A program made the translations under genes and the position numbers. From Lachnospiraceae bacterium UBA3762 (GTDB taxonomy: Bacteria > Bacillota > Clostridia > Lachnospirales > Lachnospiraceae): 64,000 nucleotides of DNA. Each line of letters begins with the position of its first letter. The first letter of the stretch is position 1. Positions 45,469 to 54,113 of this stretch are shown here, in pieces. The DNA is taken from contig DFGA01000059.1 in the NCBI GenBank assembly GCA_002371615.1, forward strand, positions 12,434 through 76,433, in the 5' to 3' direction. The notes under the pieces were generated by a model. The model searched no databases, was not told the origin of the DNA, and was given only the letters and a program-made list of their open reading frames with translations.

Positions 45469-48400
45469 CCTTTTCCCTCATGAGTTCGATCCATTCGGCA
45501 TTTGACCTTCCCGTCTCCTGTTTGGGTGCCGCATCCTCTGCCGGCTCATTCCTGTTGTTGCATATCGGCCGGTAAGGGCAGAATGCGCAGTCAGGCCCGG
45601 TAAACCTGTGTTTTCCGTCGGGTCTGGGAATTGCAACGCCACCTCCCATGATATCCCGTCCCATATCACGAATACAGCGGATCACGTATTTCGACAATAC
45701 GTCAAAATCATCCGCCGATACCGCCTGCTTTGTGCTCCGAACTTCTCCCTTTGTTGTAAGCGAAACAGGAATAACCGTCGGATCCGTTGCCAGATCCTCA
45801 TCCATCATCTCAAGGACTTCCCTGTTACTGTTAACAAGGCCCTTAAGACGCAGTTCCTTCATTATCATCGTATTTATATCATCTGCGGTAAGTTCTTCCT
45901 TAGCCTCGACTATCGGGTCATCCATATGGTAATAGAGCACTCCGGCCGGGATTATCGCTGTGTTTTTGCCTGATTTTTCCGCTTTTGTACGCTCTATCCC
46001 CATTGCCGCATTCAGATACACGAGAAGCTGCAGCTGTCTGCCTTCGTAGACTGCCGCAAGGTCCATTTCATGGCTGGATGACTTGTAATCTATGATCCTG
46101 ATATATATCCCGTCATCCGTCTCGAACGTATCCACCCTGTCTATTCTGCCGCGAAGCCTCATCACATCCTCGTCCGACAGCTTGATCGAAAGCGTGTCGT
46201 TATCGGACAGTTCGTCAAAATCAACCTCAAAGTACTTCGGCGTAAATTTACCTTTTCTTATCTGGCTCCTCACGACCAGTGCGCTTCTTCGCATGATCTT
46301 ACGAATGCGGTTTTCCATATATGCGTATCTTGCGGATGATGACAGTTTGTCGGAGCGATACTGCTCTATAACGGCATCTACCGCACTGTCCATAAGCTCT
46401 GCCGCCTCATCTTCGGATATATTCGCCCAGCCGGGCTCCTTATCCTGCATCATCCGGGAGTAGACCTTCATGGAATCATGGAAAATAGTTCCTATGTCCC
46501 TTGCCTCGAAGGAGAATACCTCCCGCTCCCGAAGTGTGAGTCCGTATTCGAGGAAATACCTGTACGCGCAGTTTGCATATGCTTCAAGCCTTGTGATGCT
46601 TGTTACTATACGCTTTCCGTACAGTGCATGGGCAAGGGCCGATCCGATGGAATCACTCCCCTTATCCTCCCTGAGTATCTCGTTTCTGATCATTCTCAAC
46701 AGCCTGTCTTTGTACTCCCCGTTCCCGATAAAGTAGCGAAGAAGCCCTTTTACCCTTTCGGCTTTTTGATGCGTAAGAGTCCCCCGAAGGGCAGGATAGA
46801 GCATATCTGCCAGCGCATCAAAAGCTTCCTTCTCATCGCTGTAGTATGGAATGACCCCGGGCCGGGTCTCAACAGCAGACTTGGGGGATGCGTCCTTTAG
46901 TTTCCTTATGATGTATGAAGGCAAAAGCGAAGCTCCGCTTGCCGAAATACGCGAGTATGAGACGAACAGGCGCTCTGTCGGCTTGTTCACAGCCATATAG
47001 ATATACAACCGCTGCGTAAACATATCTTCCCTTGCAGTCGGAGCCAGGGTAAGTTTGTCTACCGTCCTCATCAGATACTGCCTTTCACTTTCGTTGATAA
47101 TACCTGCCGCAGCATCCACCTTCGGTATCACGCCGTCGTTCGCGCCTACTATGAACAGTGCTTTAATATCGTTAAGCCGGCTTCTTGTCAGGTCGGCAAC
47201 CTGTATATAGTCCATTCCCATAGGCGCAAAGCCTATCCTGATGCTGTCAAATCCGGCATCCAGAAGAGCCGCAAATCCTCTTATATCCGTTTTCTCATCC
47301 GGAATAAGCTCACACAGTTCATCAAGCACATTCATTATCTGTACGTATATCTTTTCATATTCGGCCGCACTCTTACGATTCCCGGCTTCCCCGAACTCCT
47401 TTGCCATCTCCCTCAGTCTGCCTTCGATCCCGTCGGCCTCGATCATCTGATAAAGCGCCGTCGAAAACTCTTTTATCGTATATAATGTTCCGGCTGTAAA
47501 CTGACGGTCTCCGCCAAGGGACTTTGCAAAAGAATCGAATCTTTCCGCAAGCTTCTCCCTGACATCATTTATGAGCAGTAATTCGTCTGCTCCCACTGTT
47601 TGGGTGTGCATATCAAATCTTTGATGCCATGCCTTGTAGCCTTTTATATTGGCGGCTATGCAATAGTTTTCAAGAATATCGGTCTCTGTATCGGAAATAT
47701 CGGTAAGATATGTTTTCAAAAAGCCAAATACCGAAGAAATACTGTAATTGTCCGCAAAAACAGACAGGAAGGACCGGATATATTCTATAAAAGGGTTCAG
47801 AAGTACCGCCTCGGTCCTGTCTATGAAGAAAGGAATATTATGTTTGTTAAACTCTCTTTCGATTGGATGGCGATAACTTTCCAGGTCCCCTGTAAGAACT
47901 GCTATATCTTTATAATGATATCCGTTATCCCTGACCAGTTTTACCACACGATTAAATACCATCTGTATTTCTTCATCGGGATTGCGTCCGCAAAACAACG
48001 ATATGTTTATGTTATTTAATTCCGGGGTTGTTATTTGATCCTTGTATACAATATTTTCTTTTGAATTGCATATGTTATCTTTATTGATTTTGCGGGATTT
48101 GTATGGATCTTCTATAATGACGTGTCTTTCGTCGGCCATCCTGCCAAGCTGATCCATCGTATGTCTCGATAGATAAAATAACTCATGTTCTCTAATAGGT
48201 GTGCCGGCACTGTTTTCTTGTATACAATCATCATATAACAGGGCAACATTAACAGATATTGCGTTTTCGAGAAGCACACCTATCAGTTTGTTCTGCACAG
48301 GTGTAAACCCCGTAAAGCCGTCGAATGCTATCACACTGTTTTTTACGGTATCCGAATGCGGCACAAGTGCACTTACCGCATCAAGCGTCTCTTCAACGGT

Positions 48401-48937
48401 CGTATATCTGTCTTTTATGTATTCTTTGAATTTGTCGTACAAAAGGGCAGTATCATGAAGCTTGCCGGCCAGAAGATCGTGCCCGTCCGCCTCAGCTATA
48501 CCTGACATCTCATATGCTTTATCTACCGATATTTGGTATTGCATGAACTCGGAGATAACGGATTTTAACTTATCCGTAACCCCAAGCTTATCAAGATTCC
48601 TGCCAAATACCTTAAGATCCTTCCTGTTGGCGGCAGACAGCATACCGATGATAAGGCTCTTTCCCATGTCGTCAAGGCATGTCACATCCGGTGCAAATGA
48701 GCCGACCTCATCGCTTATCCGGTGTGCCAGACGAGTAAAGGACAGCACATCTATATTAAGTATCCCGCAGTTTTCCGAATTAAGTACAAGCTCACGCTGG
48801 GTCGATAGCGAGAATTGCTCCGGTACGACCACAAGATACTGCCTGCCCGGGTTGGCGGCGGCTTCATCCAGTATGAACTTCATCATTTGGCGGGATTTAT
48901 CGCTTGTTGCACCGCCAAGCCAAAATTTAAGGGACAT
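45455..48937 (-). CDS. addB: ATP-dependent nuclease subunit AddB
   Basis: 1160 residues, full length. The C-terminal nuclease has RIIDYKSSSHEMDLAAVY and the iron-sulfur cysteines GPDCAFCPYRPIC, with the partner Cys in YANCAYRYFLEYG. Middle motifs include FIVGANDGVIPKVDA and VSYSRISASG. The N-terminal nucleotide loop reads GGATSDKSR, where the usual Gly before Lys is Asp, so ATP binding by AddB may be weak. ATG start, no strong ribosome site. It is the first gene of a long leftward operon and divergent from thiT. Confidence 0.94.
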   Translation of the reverse strand: MSLKFWLGGATSDKSRQMMKFILDEAAANPGRQYLVVVPEQFSLSTQRELVLNSENCGILNIDVLSFTRLAHRISDEVGSFAPDVTCLDDMGKSLIIGMLSAANRKDLKVFGRNLDKLGVTDKLKSVISEFMQYQISVDKAYEMSGIAEADGHDLLAGKLHDTALLYDKFKEYIKDRYTTVEETLDAVSALVPHSDTVKNSVIAFDGFTGFTPVQNKLIGVLLENAISVNVALLYDDCIQENSAGTPIREHELFYLSRHTMDQLGRMADERHVIIEDPYKSRKINKDNICNSKENIVYKDQITTPELNNINISLFCGRNPDEEIQMVFNRVVKLVRDNGYHYKDIAVLTGDLESYRHPIEREFNKHNIPFFIDRTEAVLLNPFIEYIRSFLSVFADNYSISSVFGFLKTYLTDISDTETDILENYCIAANIKGYKAWHQRFDMHTQTVGADELLLINDVREKLAERFDSFAKSLGGDRQFTAGTLYTIKEFSTALYQMIEADGIEGRLREMAKEFGEAGNRKSAAEYEKIYVQIMNVLDELCELIPDEKTDIRGFAALLDAGFDSIRIGFAPMGMDYIQVADLTRSRLNDIKALFIVGANDGVIPKVDAAAGIINESERQYLMRTVDKLTLAPTAREDMFTQRLYIYMAVNKPTERLFVSYSRISASGASLLPSYIIRKLKDASPKSAVETRPGVIPYYSDEKEAFDALADMLYPALRGTLTHQKAERVKGLLRYFIGNGEYKDRLLRMIRNEILREDKGSDSIGSALAHALYGKRIVTSITRLEAYANCAYRYFLEYGLTLREREVFSFEARDIGTIFHDSMKVYSRMMQDKEPGWANISEDEAAELMDSAVDAVIEQYRSDKLSSSARYAYMENRIRKIMRRSALVVRSQIRKGKFTPKYFEVDFDELSDNDTLSIKLSDEDVMRLRGRIDRVDTFETDDGIYIRIIDYKSSSHEMDLAAVYEGRQLQLLVYLNAAMGIERTKAEKSGKNTAIIPAGVLYYHMDDPIVEAKEELTADDINTMIMKELRLKGLVNSNREVLEMMDEDLATDPTVIPVSLTTKGEVRSTKQAVSADDFDVLSKYVIRCIRDMGRDIMGGGVAIPRPDGKHRFTGPDCAFCPYRPICNNRNEPAEDAAPKQETGRSNAEWIELMREKDESD

Positions 48938-48944
48938 AGATAGG

Positions 48945-48973
48945 TTGTAAATAATATTTTTAAGTGGTATACT
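48945..48973 (+). promoter_or_regulatory. thiT promoter
   Basis: TTGTAA (48945-48950), a 17-base spacer and TATACT (48968-48973). The start would fall near 48980, just before the riboswitch. Confidence 0.65.
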
Positions 48974-48985
48974 ACGTTACGTTGT

Positions 48986-49066
48986 GTAGCTGGGGGTGAC
49001 CGTTAACGGTCTGAGATCACACCCCTTGAACTTGATTTCGGTTGATACCGACGTAAGGAAGCGAGG
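48986..49066 (+). promoter_or_regulatory. TPP riboswitch (THI element)
   Basis: It has the conserved parts of the thiamine-pyrophosphate aptamer in order: GGGGTG at 48992-48997, CTGAGAT at 49011-49017, ACCCCTTGAACTTGAT at 49021-49036, and the GATACCGACGTAAGGAAGC closing part at 49044-49062. The GAGG ribosome site of thiT (49063-49066) lies at its 3' edge and no terminator with a T run intervenes, so control is probably translational: TPP hides the ribosome site. Confidence 0.9.
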
Positions 49067-49073
49067 TAAACTT

Positions 49074-49610
49074 ATGAAACAATCTTTTTCTGTCAAGGGA
49101 TTGGCAGTTGCCGGAGTATGCATTGCTTTGGCCTATGTCTTATCCTTTATCAAAATCTTTTCCGCACCGCTCGGAGGGAGCGTAACACTTCTTTCAATGT
49201 TTTTCATCTGCGTGATCGGATATTTCTACGGATGGAAGTATTCACTTACTGCTGCGCTAGCATACGGGATTCTTCAGTTTGTTCAGAAACCCGAGATCTA
49301 TACGCCGCTTCAGGTGATCATTGACTACGGATGTGCATTTACGGCACTGGGTATTTCAGGATTCTTCAGAAACCAGAAGCATGGCCTGCAACTTGGATAC
49401 CTTGCCGGAGTAACCGGAAGATTCATTTTTTCTACTCTTTCCGGTTTCGTCTTTTTTGGCGAATATGCTCCGGAAGGCTGGAATCCCCTGATTTACAGCA
49501 TCTGCTATAACGGTGCATATATTTACATTGAGGCAGCCATCACACTTGTCATTCTGGCCATACCGGCCGTGTCAAAAGCCATAAACCGCGTAAAAAACAC
49601 TCTTATTTAA
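49074..49610 (+). CDS. thiT: ECF thiamine transporter S-component ThiT
   Basis: 178 residues from ATG 49074-49076 with GAGG upstream; the longer frame from 48996 is riboswitch. Six membrane helices; the N-terminal VAGVCIALAYVLSFIKIF then PLGGSVTLLSMFFICVIGYFYG is ThiT/YuaJ, and YTPLQVIIDYGCAF and FGEYAPEGWNPLIYS carry the aromatic and acidic thiamine-site residues. It imports thiamine with the ECF module. Regulation by TPP matches the role. Confidence 0.93.
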   Translation: MKQSFSVKGLAVAGVCIALAYVLSFIKIFSAPLGGSVTLLSMFFICVIGYFYGWKYSLTAALAYGILQFVQKPEIYTPLQVIIDYGCAFTALGISGFFRNQKHGLQLGYLAGVTGRFIFSTLSGFVFFGEYAPEGWNPLIYSICYNGAYIYIEAAITLVILAIPAVSKAINRVKNTLI

Positions 49611-49615
49611 GCTTT

Positions 49616-49642
49616 TATGCTGTTTATATATTAAACAGCATA
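49616..49642. terminator. Hairpin between convergent thiT and glnN
   Basis: Perfect 11-base arms TATGCTGTTTA and TAAACAGCATA with a 5-base loop; it includes the glnN stop. There is no T run on either side, so termination is uncertain. Confidence 0.4.
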
Positions 49643-51729
49643 TCACCGTACTGCGGGAGCGGCCACATTTCCTTGGCCGTAAGCTTCTCCATGGCGTCAC
49701 ACGTCCTGCGAAGCTCATTCATTGCAGGGATCACCGAATCCCTGTAATACTGCCCGCGGGCAAGATCATCCTTAAAATCACTCTTGGCAATAAGCGTTTC
49801 CAACAAAACAAGGTCCGTCAGCGCTTCATCACAAAGTCCGGACAGGGTAATCGCCGTCTCTTCCTCCATATTGTGGGGTACAGGGGTCTTTAATCTCTCC
49901 GCTACCGAAAGCTTAGTATCAAGGTCTGCAAACAGACCTCCCACATATGCACTTACAGCAGGAAGGATCTCCTTCCTTGCCATATCGATCATTGTATGAG
50001 CCTCTATATTAATGATCTTGTTGTAGGAATCAAGCAGGATCGCATAGCGGCTGCGCATCTCTTTTTCCGTATAGATATTGTGGCTCGTAAAAAGTTTGAT
50101 GTTCTTATCCAGCAGAAACGACGGAAGTGCATCAACAGTTGTCTTAAGATTGGCAAGTCCCCTGCGCTTTGCCTCTTCCTCCCAGACTTCCGAATATCCG
50201 TCACCGTTAAACAGAATACGCTTGTGTTCCTTGATCGTCTTCCTGATAAGATCATTGAGGGCTTTTGTGAAATTCTCCTCCCCCGCCTTTTCAAGTTCAT
50301 CGGCAAACTGCTTCAGTTCCTCGGCCATGATCGTGTTGATCACGGTATTGGGTCCGGCTATTGACTGTGAACTGCCTACCGATCTGTACTCAAACTTGTT
50401 TCCTGTAAAGGCAAACGGCGAAGTACGGTTCCTGTCTGTTGAATCCTTAGGGATAGCAGGAAGAACCGAAACTCCGATTTCCATCTTCCCGGAAGCAGAC
50501 CCGGCATATGATTTTCCGTTTTCGATGCAGTCAAGTACTTCCGCAAGATCATCTCCTATGAATACGGATACGATTGCCGGCGGTGCCTCGGCAGCTCCAA
50601 GCCTGTGATCGTTACCGGCGGATGCCACACAGACGCGCATCATCTCCTGATATTCATCTATACCTTTTATCATAGCGGCAAGAAACAGCAAAAACTGGGC
50701 ATTTTCGTGAGGTGATGTGCCGGGCTCCAAAAGATTAACTCCCGTATCCGTCGAGATTGACCAGTTGTTATGCTTACCGCTTCCGTTTACACCGGCAAAA
50801 GGCTTCTCGTGAAGCAGGCAGACCAGCCCGTGTTTTCTTGCCACATTCCTCATAATCTCCATCGTAACCTGGTTCTGGTCAGTGGCCTGGTTGGTCGTTG
50901 TATATATGGGAGCCAGCTCGTGCTGTGCCGGAGCCGCCTCATTATGCTCGGTCCTTGCGTATACTCCGAGCTTCCACAGCTCTTCGTTAAGTTCCTTCAT
51001 AAAGGCAGATATCCTTGGCTTGATGGCTCCGAAATAATGATCGTCCATCTCCTGTCCCTTTGGAGCCGGAGCCCCGAAGAGCGTTCTTCCGCAGAAAATC
51101 AGATCTTCCCTTCTGTTGTACAGATCCCGGTCCACCAGGAAATACTCCTGTTCAGCTCCGACCGTCGTTACGACATGCTTTACTTCATTATTCCCGAACA
51201 GGCGCAGGATACGCATTGCCTGAGTATTGATCTCTTCCATTGAACGAAGGAGCGGGGTCTTCTTGTCAAGAGCCTCTCCACCATAAGAGCAGAACGCCGT
51301 GGGAATGCACAGAACACCGTCTTTGACAAAAGCATAGCTAGTAGGATCCCACGCAGTATATCCTCTTGCTTCAAATGTCGCCCGAAGCCCGCCCGATGGG
51401 AAGCTTGATGCATCAGGCTCGCCCTTAATAAGCTCCTTGCCGGAAAACTCCATGATGGCACGCCCGTCAGGCTGTGGGGACACAAAAGAATCGTGCTTTT
51501 CCGCCGTTCTTCCGGTCATGGGCTGGAACCAGTGCGTAAAATGAGTCGCACCCTTCTCAACCGCCCAGTCCTTCATGGCAAGCGCAACCGCGTTGGCAAC
51601 GGCAATATCCAGTTCCTTGCCGTCCTCTATTGTCTTGTGAAGCGACCTGTATGTCTCTTTTGTCAGCCTCTCCTGCATCACGGCGTCATTAAACACCATA
51701 CTGCCGAATACTTCAGGTACATTTATCAT
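49624..51729 (-). CDS. glnN: Glutamine synthetase type III
   Basis: 701 residues from ATG 51727-51729, with AGGAGAGG 10 bases upstream; the open frame extends to 51768 but into dapF. GSIII features: N-terminal VPEVFGSMVFND, THWFQPMTGRTAEKHDSF, EQEYFLVDRDLY, GVNGSGKHNNWSIST, EAPPAIVSVFIGD, and RNRTSPFAFTGNKFEYRSVG. It makes glutamine from glutamate and ammonia. Its ribosome site lies in the 3' end of dapF, so the two may be coupled. Confidence 0.95.
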   Translation of the reverse strand: MINVPEVFGSMVFNDAVMQERLTKETYRSLHKTIEDGKELDIAVANAVALAMKDWAVEKGATHFTHWFQPMTGRTAEKHDSFVSPQPDGRAIMEFSGKELIKGEPDASSFPSGGLRATFEARGYTAWDPTSYAFVKDGVLCIPTAFCSYGGEALDKKTPLLRSMEEINTQAMRILRLFGNNEVKHVVTTVGAEQEYFLVDRDLYNRREDLIFCGRTLFGAPAPKGQEMDDHYFGAIKPRISAFMKELNEELWKLGVYARTEHNEAAPAQHELAPIYTTTNQATDQNQVTMEIMRNVARKHGLVCLLHEKPFAGVNGSGKHNNWSISTDTGVNLLEPGTSPHENAQFLLFLAAMIKGIDEYQEMMRVCVASAGNDHRLGAAEAPPAIVSVFIGDDLAEVLDCIENGKSYAGSASGKMEIGVSVLPAIPKDSTDRNRTSPFAFTGNKFEYRSVGSSQSIAGPNTVINTIMAEELKQFADELEKAGEENFTKALNDLIRKTIKEHKRILFNGDGYSEVWEEEAKRRGLANLKTTVDALPSFLLDKNIKLFTSHNIYTEKEMRSRYAILLDSYNKIINIEAHTMIDMARKEILPAVSAYVGGLFADLDTKLSVAERLKTPVPHNMEEETAITLSGLCDEALTDLVLLETLIAKSDFKDDLARGQYYRDSVIPAMNELRRTCDAMEKLTAKEMWPLPQYGDMLFNI

Positions 51730-51733
51730 AGTG

Positions 51734-52621
51734 TTAAACCTCTCCTTCAAAGACGGTAACTGCACCACCTGTCATATATACATGGTTGTCGCCGGTTCTG
51801 TCCCAGAACACCTCAAGGTCTCCGCCAAGAAGGTGAACAGTGACTTTCTCATCGGTCTCACCGTTTAATATGCATGCGACAACCGATGCACAGGCTCCTG
51901 TCCCACAGGCGAGTGTCTCCCCCGCCCCGCGCTCCCATACGCGCATACGAACGTTTCCTCTGTCGATTATCTGCACAAACTCAGTGTTTATGCGATTAGG
52001 GAAGCATACATGATTTTCGAACTTAGGACCCAGTTCCTCAATCGGAATCTTGTTTACTTCCTGGACTTTTATTACGCAATGAGGATTTCCCATTGACACA
52101 CATGTTGCCTTATAATTGGCGTCTCCTACGTACAGATCATGGGCTATCACACTCTCCCCCGCGTCCGAAAGCATTACCGGGATCCTGTAGGGCTCAAGTA
52201 TCGGCTCGCCCATATCAACACACACTTTATTAACTGCCAAACCGTCCTTACGCTTCGAAAAGCTCTTTCCGGTCACATCGCTTACTCTCTCGTCGCCGAC
52301 CTCCACGCGGATCTTCTTGATCTGTCCGCCGGATAAGATATTTATCTCCTTCTTGTCGACTATCCCGTTGTCATATATGTATTTGGCAACGCACCTTATG
52401 CCGTTCCCGCACATTTCCGAATAGGTACCGTCCGCATTGTACATCTTCATCTCACAGTCCGCCTCATCGGACGGGCATATGAAGATAGCCCCGTCAGATC
52501 CTATCCCACGGTGTCTGTCGGAAAACTCCTTTGCAAACAACCCCATATCCGCAACCGTCTCTTCAAAACAGTTCACATAGATATAGTCGTTTGAGCATCC
52601 GTGCATTTTCGTAAATTTCAT
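51734..52621 (-). CDS. dapF: Diaminopimelate epimerase
   Basis: 295 residues from ATG 52619-52621, with AGGGGAGA upstream; the frame open to 52678 includes part of hslO. MKFTKMHGCSNDYIYVNC starts it, and the two catalytic Cys lie in MCGNGIRCVAKY and LACGTGACASVVA. It converts LL- to meso-diaminopimelate for lysine and peptidoglycan. The neighbours glnN and hslO are unrelated functions in the same run. Confidence 0.95.
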   Translation of the reverse strand: MKFTKMHGCSNDYIYVNCFEETVADMGLFAKEFSDRHRGIGSDGAIFICPSDEADCEMKMYNADGTYSEMCGNGIRCVAKYIYDNGIVDKKEINILSGGQIKKIRVEVGDERVSDVTGKSFSKRKDGLAVNKVCVDMGEPILEPYRIPVMLSDAGESVIAHDLYVGDANYKATCVSMGNPHCVIKVQEVNKIPIEELGPKFENHVCFPNRINTEFVQIIDRGNVRMRVWERGAGETLACGTGACASVVACILNGETDEKVTVHLLGGDLEVFWDRTGDNHVYMTGGAVTVFEGEV

Positions 52622-52664
52622 GATTTTCTCCCCTCTCTTGTGAAAGCCGCGCCCCTTTACGCAG

Positions 52665-53549
52665 CTATTTGATTCCAAGTCTCAATCCAAGAGCCTTGAT
52701 CTCTTCGACTGAAAAATCATACGCCTTGTTGCAGAAATGGCACTTAAGCTGCAACGGCTCGCCCTCGGATATGATTTTCCCAAGTTCTTCCTTTCCTAAG
52801 CTGATTATTACCTTTTCGACCCTTTCGCGGTCGCAGTTGCAGTAAAACCCGGTCTCGATCCTGTCAAGTATCTGAAGGTCCATATCTCCCAGGACTTTCT
52901 CAAGTATCTGCTCGCAGGTAAGCGTATCTTCAAGCATCTGCGTCATTGAAGGAAGGTTCGACAGCCTTTCTTCAAGCTTTGTAAGTTCCTCGTCGCTTGC
53001 ACCGGGAAGTGCCTGTATTATCAAGCCTCCGGCCTGCTTTACCGTATTGTTCTTCTCCATCAGCACGCCGAGAGATACTGCCGACGGAACCTGCTCACTT
53101 GACGCAAAATAATACGCAAGGTCTTCGGCGATCTCACCGGAAATAAGCTCGACCTGCCCTACATACGGATCCTTTAAGCCCATATCCTTAATAACCGACA
53201 GGTAGCCCTTTCCTACCGCGCCGGAAACATCAAGCTTGCCTTTGCTGTTGGCAGGGAGTATCACATCATTTACGATCGGGTATCCTTTGACCCGCGCCTT
53301 GGAATCGGCGGTCACGGTGATCCCCTTCATAGGCCCCGACCCGCGCAGCTGCAGTGTCAGTATGTCTTGTTCGCCCTTTTGCATGCATCCCATAATGGCT
53401 CCGGCCGTAAGCATACGTCCGAGTGCCGCCGTTACAACGGGCGAAGTATCATGACACGCCCTGGCATATTCGGTTAACTGTCTTGTTGTTGCGCAAAACG
53501 CCCGGATACTTCCGTTTGCCGCGGTTGCGCGAACTATATAATCACCCAT
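52665..53549 (-). CDS. hslO: Redox-regulated chaperone Hsp33
   Basis: 294 residues from ATG 53547-53549 (GGAG upstream); the frame open to 53570 starts with a TTG. It has MGDYIVRATAANGSIRAF, GAIMGCMQKGEQDILTLQLRG, and the zinc-binding redox switch CNCDRERVEK plus CHFCNKAY at the C-terminus. It holds unfolding proteins under oxidative stress. Stress-linked like groESL but with no CIRCE here. Confidence 0.95.
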   Translation of the reverse strand: MGDYIVRATAANGSIRAFCATTRQLTEYARACHDTSPVVTAALGRMLTAGAIMGCMQKGEQDILTLQLRGSGPMKGITVTADSKARVKGYPIVNDVILPANSKGKLDVSGAVGKGYLSVIKDMGLKDPYVGQVELISGEIAEDLAYYFASSEQVPSAVSLGVLMEKNNTVKQAGGLIIQALPGASDEELTKLEERLSNLPSMTQMLEDTLTCEQILEKVLGDMDLQILDRIETGFYCNCDRERVEKVIISLGKEELGKIISEGEPLQLKCHFCNKAYDFSVEEIKALGLRLGIK

Positions 53550-53563
53550 ATTCGTAACTCCAT

Positions 53564-53594
53564 GTGACAAAAGGGACGGTTCTTTTTGTCACAT
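53564..53594. repeat. Palindromic GGGACGGTTC element
   Basis: Arms TGTGACAAAA (53564-53573) and TTTTGTCACA (53585-53594) around GGGACGGTTCT. It fills the gap between hslO and the next gene. This kind of palindrome with GGGACGGTTC is recalled as dispersed in Firmicutes genomes; only one copy is seen here. Confidence 0.6.
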
Positions 53595-54089
53595 TCAGAA
53601 GGCAAAAATTGCTCCAAACACCCCCATACTTACGATTCCCATGATAATACCCGCAAGAACAACTCCCAGCATCACCGCTATAACGCTCGACTTAAAGTCC
53701 ATATCAAGAAGACTTGCCGCAAGTGTTCCTGTCCAGGCACCTGTTCCGGGAAGCGGAATTCCTACAAACAGCAGAAGTGCCACAAACAGTCCCCTTCCGG
53801 CCTTTGATTGCAGCTTCTCTCCTCCTTTGTGCCCTTTTTCAAGACAAAATCTGAAGAAACCGCCTATAACCGGCTTGTCGGCTCCCCACTCAAGCACTTT
53901 CCTCGCGAAAAAGAATATTAACGGAACAGGGATCATATTCCCCAGTATTGCCACGCAATAGCATAACGGCAGAGAAAGCGGAACGCCCGCATTAATGAAC
54001 CCCACCGCATAAGGGATGGCTCCGCGGAGCTCAATGAGCGGAACCATCGATATTAAAAAGATAATAAGATAATGTGTAAATGTATTCAT
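53595..54089 (-). CDS. Small multidrug export family protein (COG2426)
   Basis: 164 residues with four to five membrane helices. It has MVPLIELRGAIPYAVG near the start, the VPLIFFFARKVLEW loop and FVGIPLPGTGAWTGTLAASL, all diagnostic of the Sm_multidrug_ex family. The name is historical; transported substrate is not established. GGAAAGGA ribosome site. It is 24 bases after hisC. Confidence 0.85.
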   Translation of the reverse strand: MNTFTHYLIIFLISMVPLIELRGAIPYAVGFINAGVPLSLPLCYCVAILGNMIPVPLIFFFARKVLEWGADKPVIGGFFRFCLEKGHKGGEKLQSKAGRGLFVALLLFVGIPLPGTGAWTGTLAASLLDMDFKSSVIAVMLGVVLAGIIMGIVSMGVFGAIFAF

Positions 54090-54113
54090 GAATTATTCCT
54101 TTCCGGTTTGGGC

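Noticed and set aside
48996..49073. Extended thiT N-terminus
   Set aside because: The extra 26 codons are the TPP riboswitch; the ATG at 49074 gives the normal ThiT start.
49616..49642. Functional bidirectional terminator for thiT and glnN
   Set aside because: The stem is perfect but has no T run on either strand, so it is listed only as a weak terminator.
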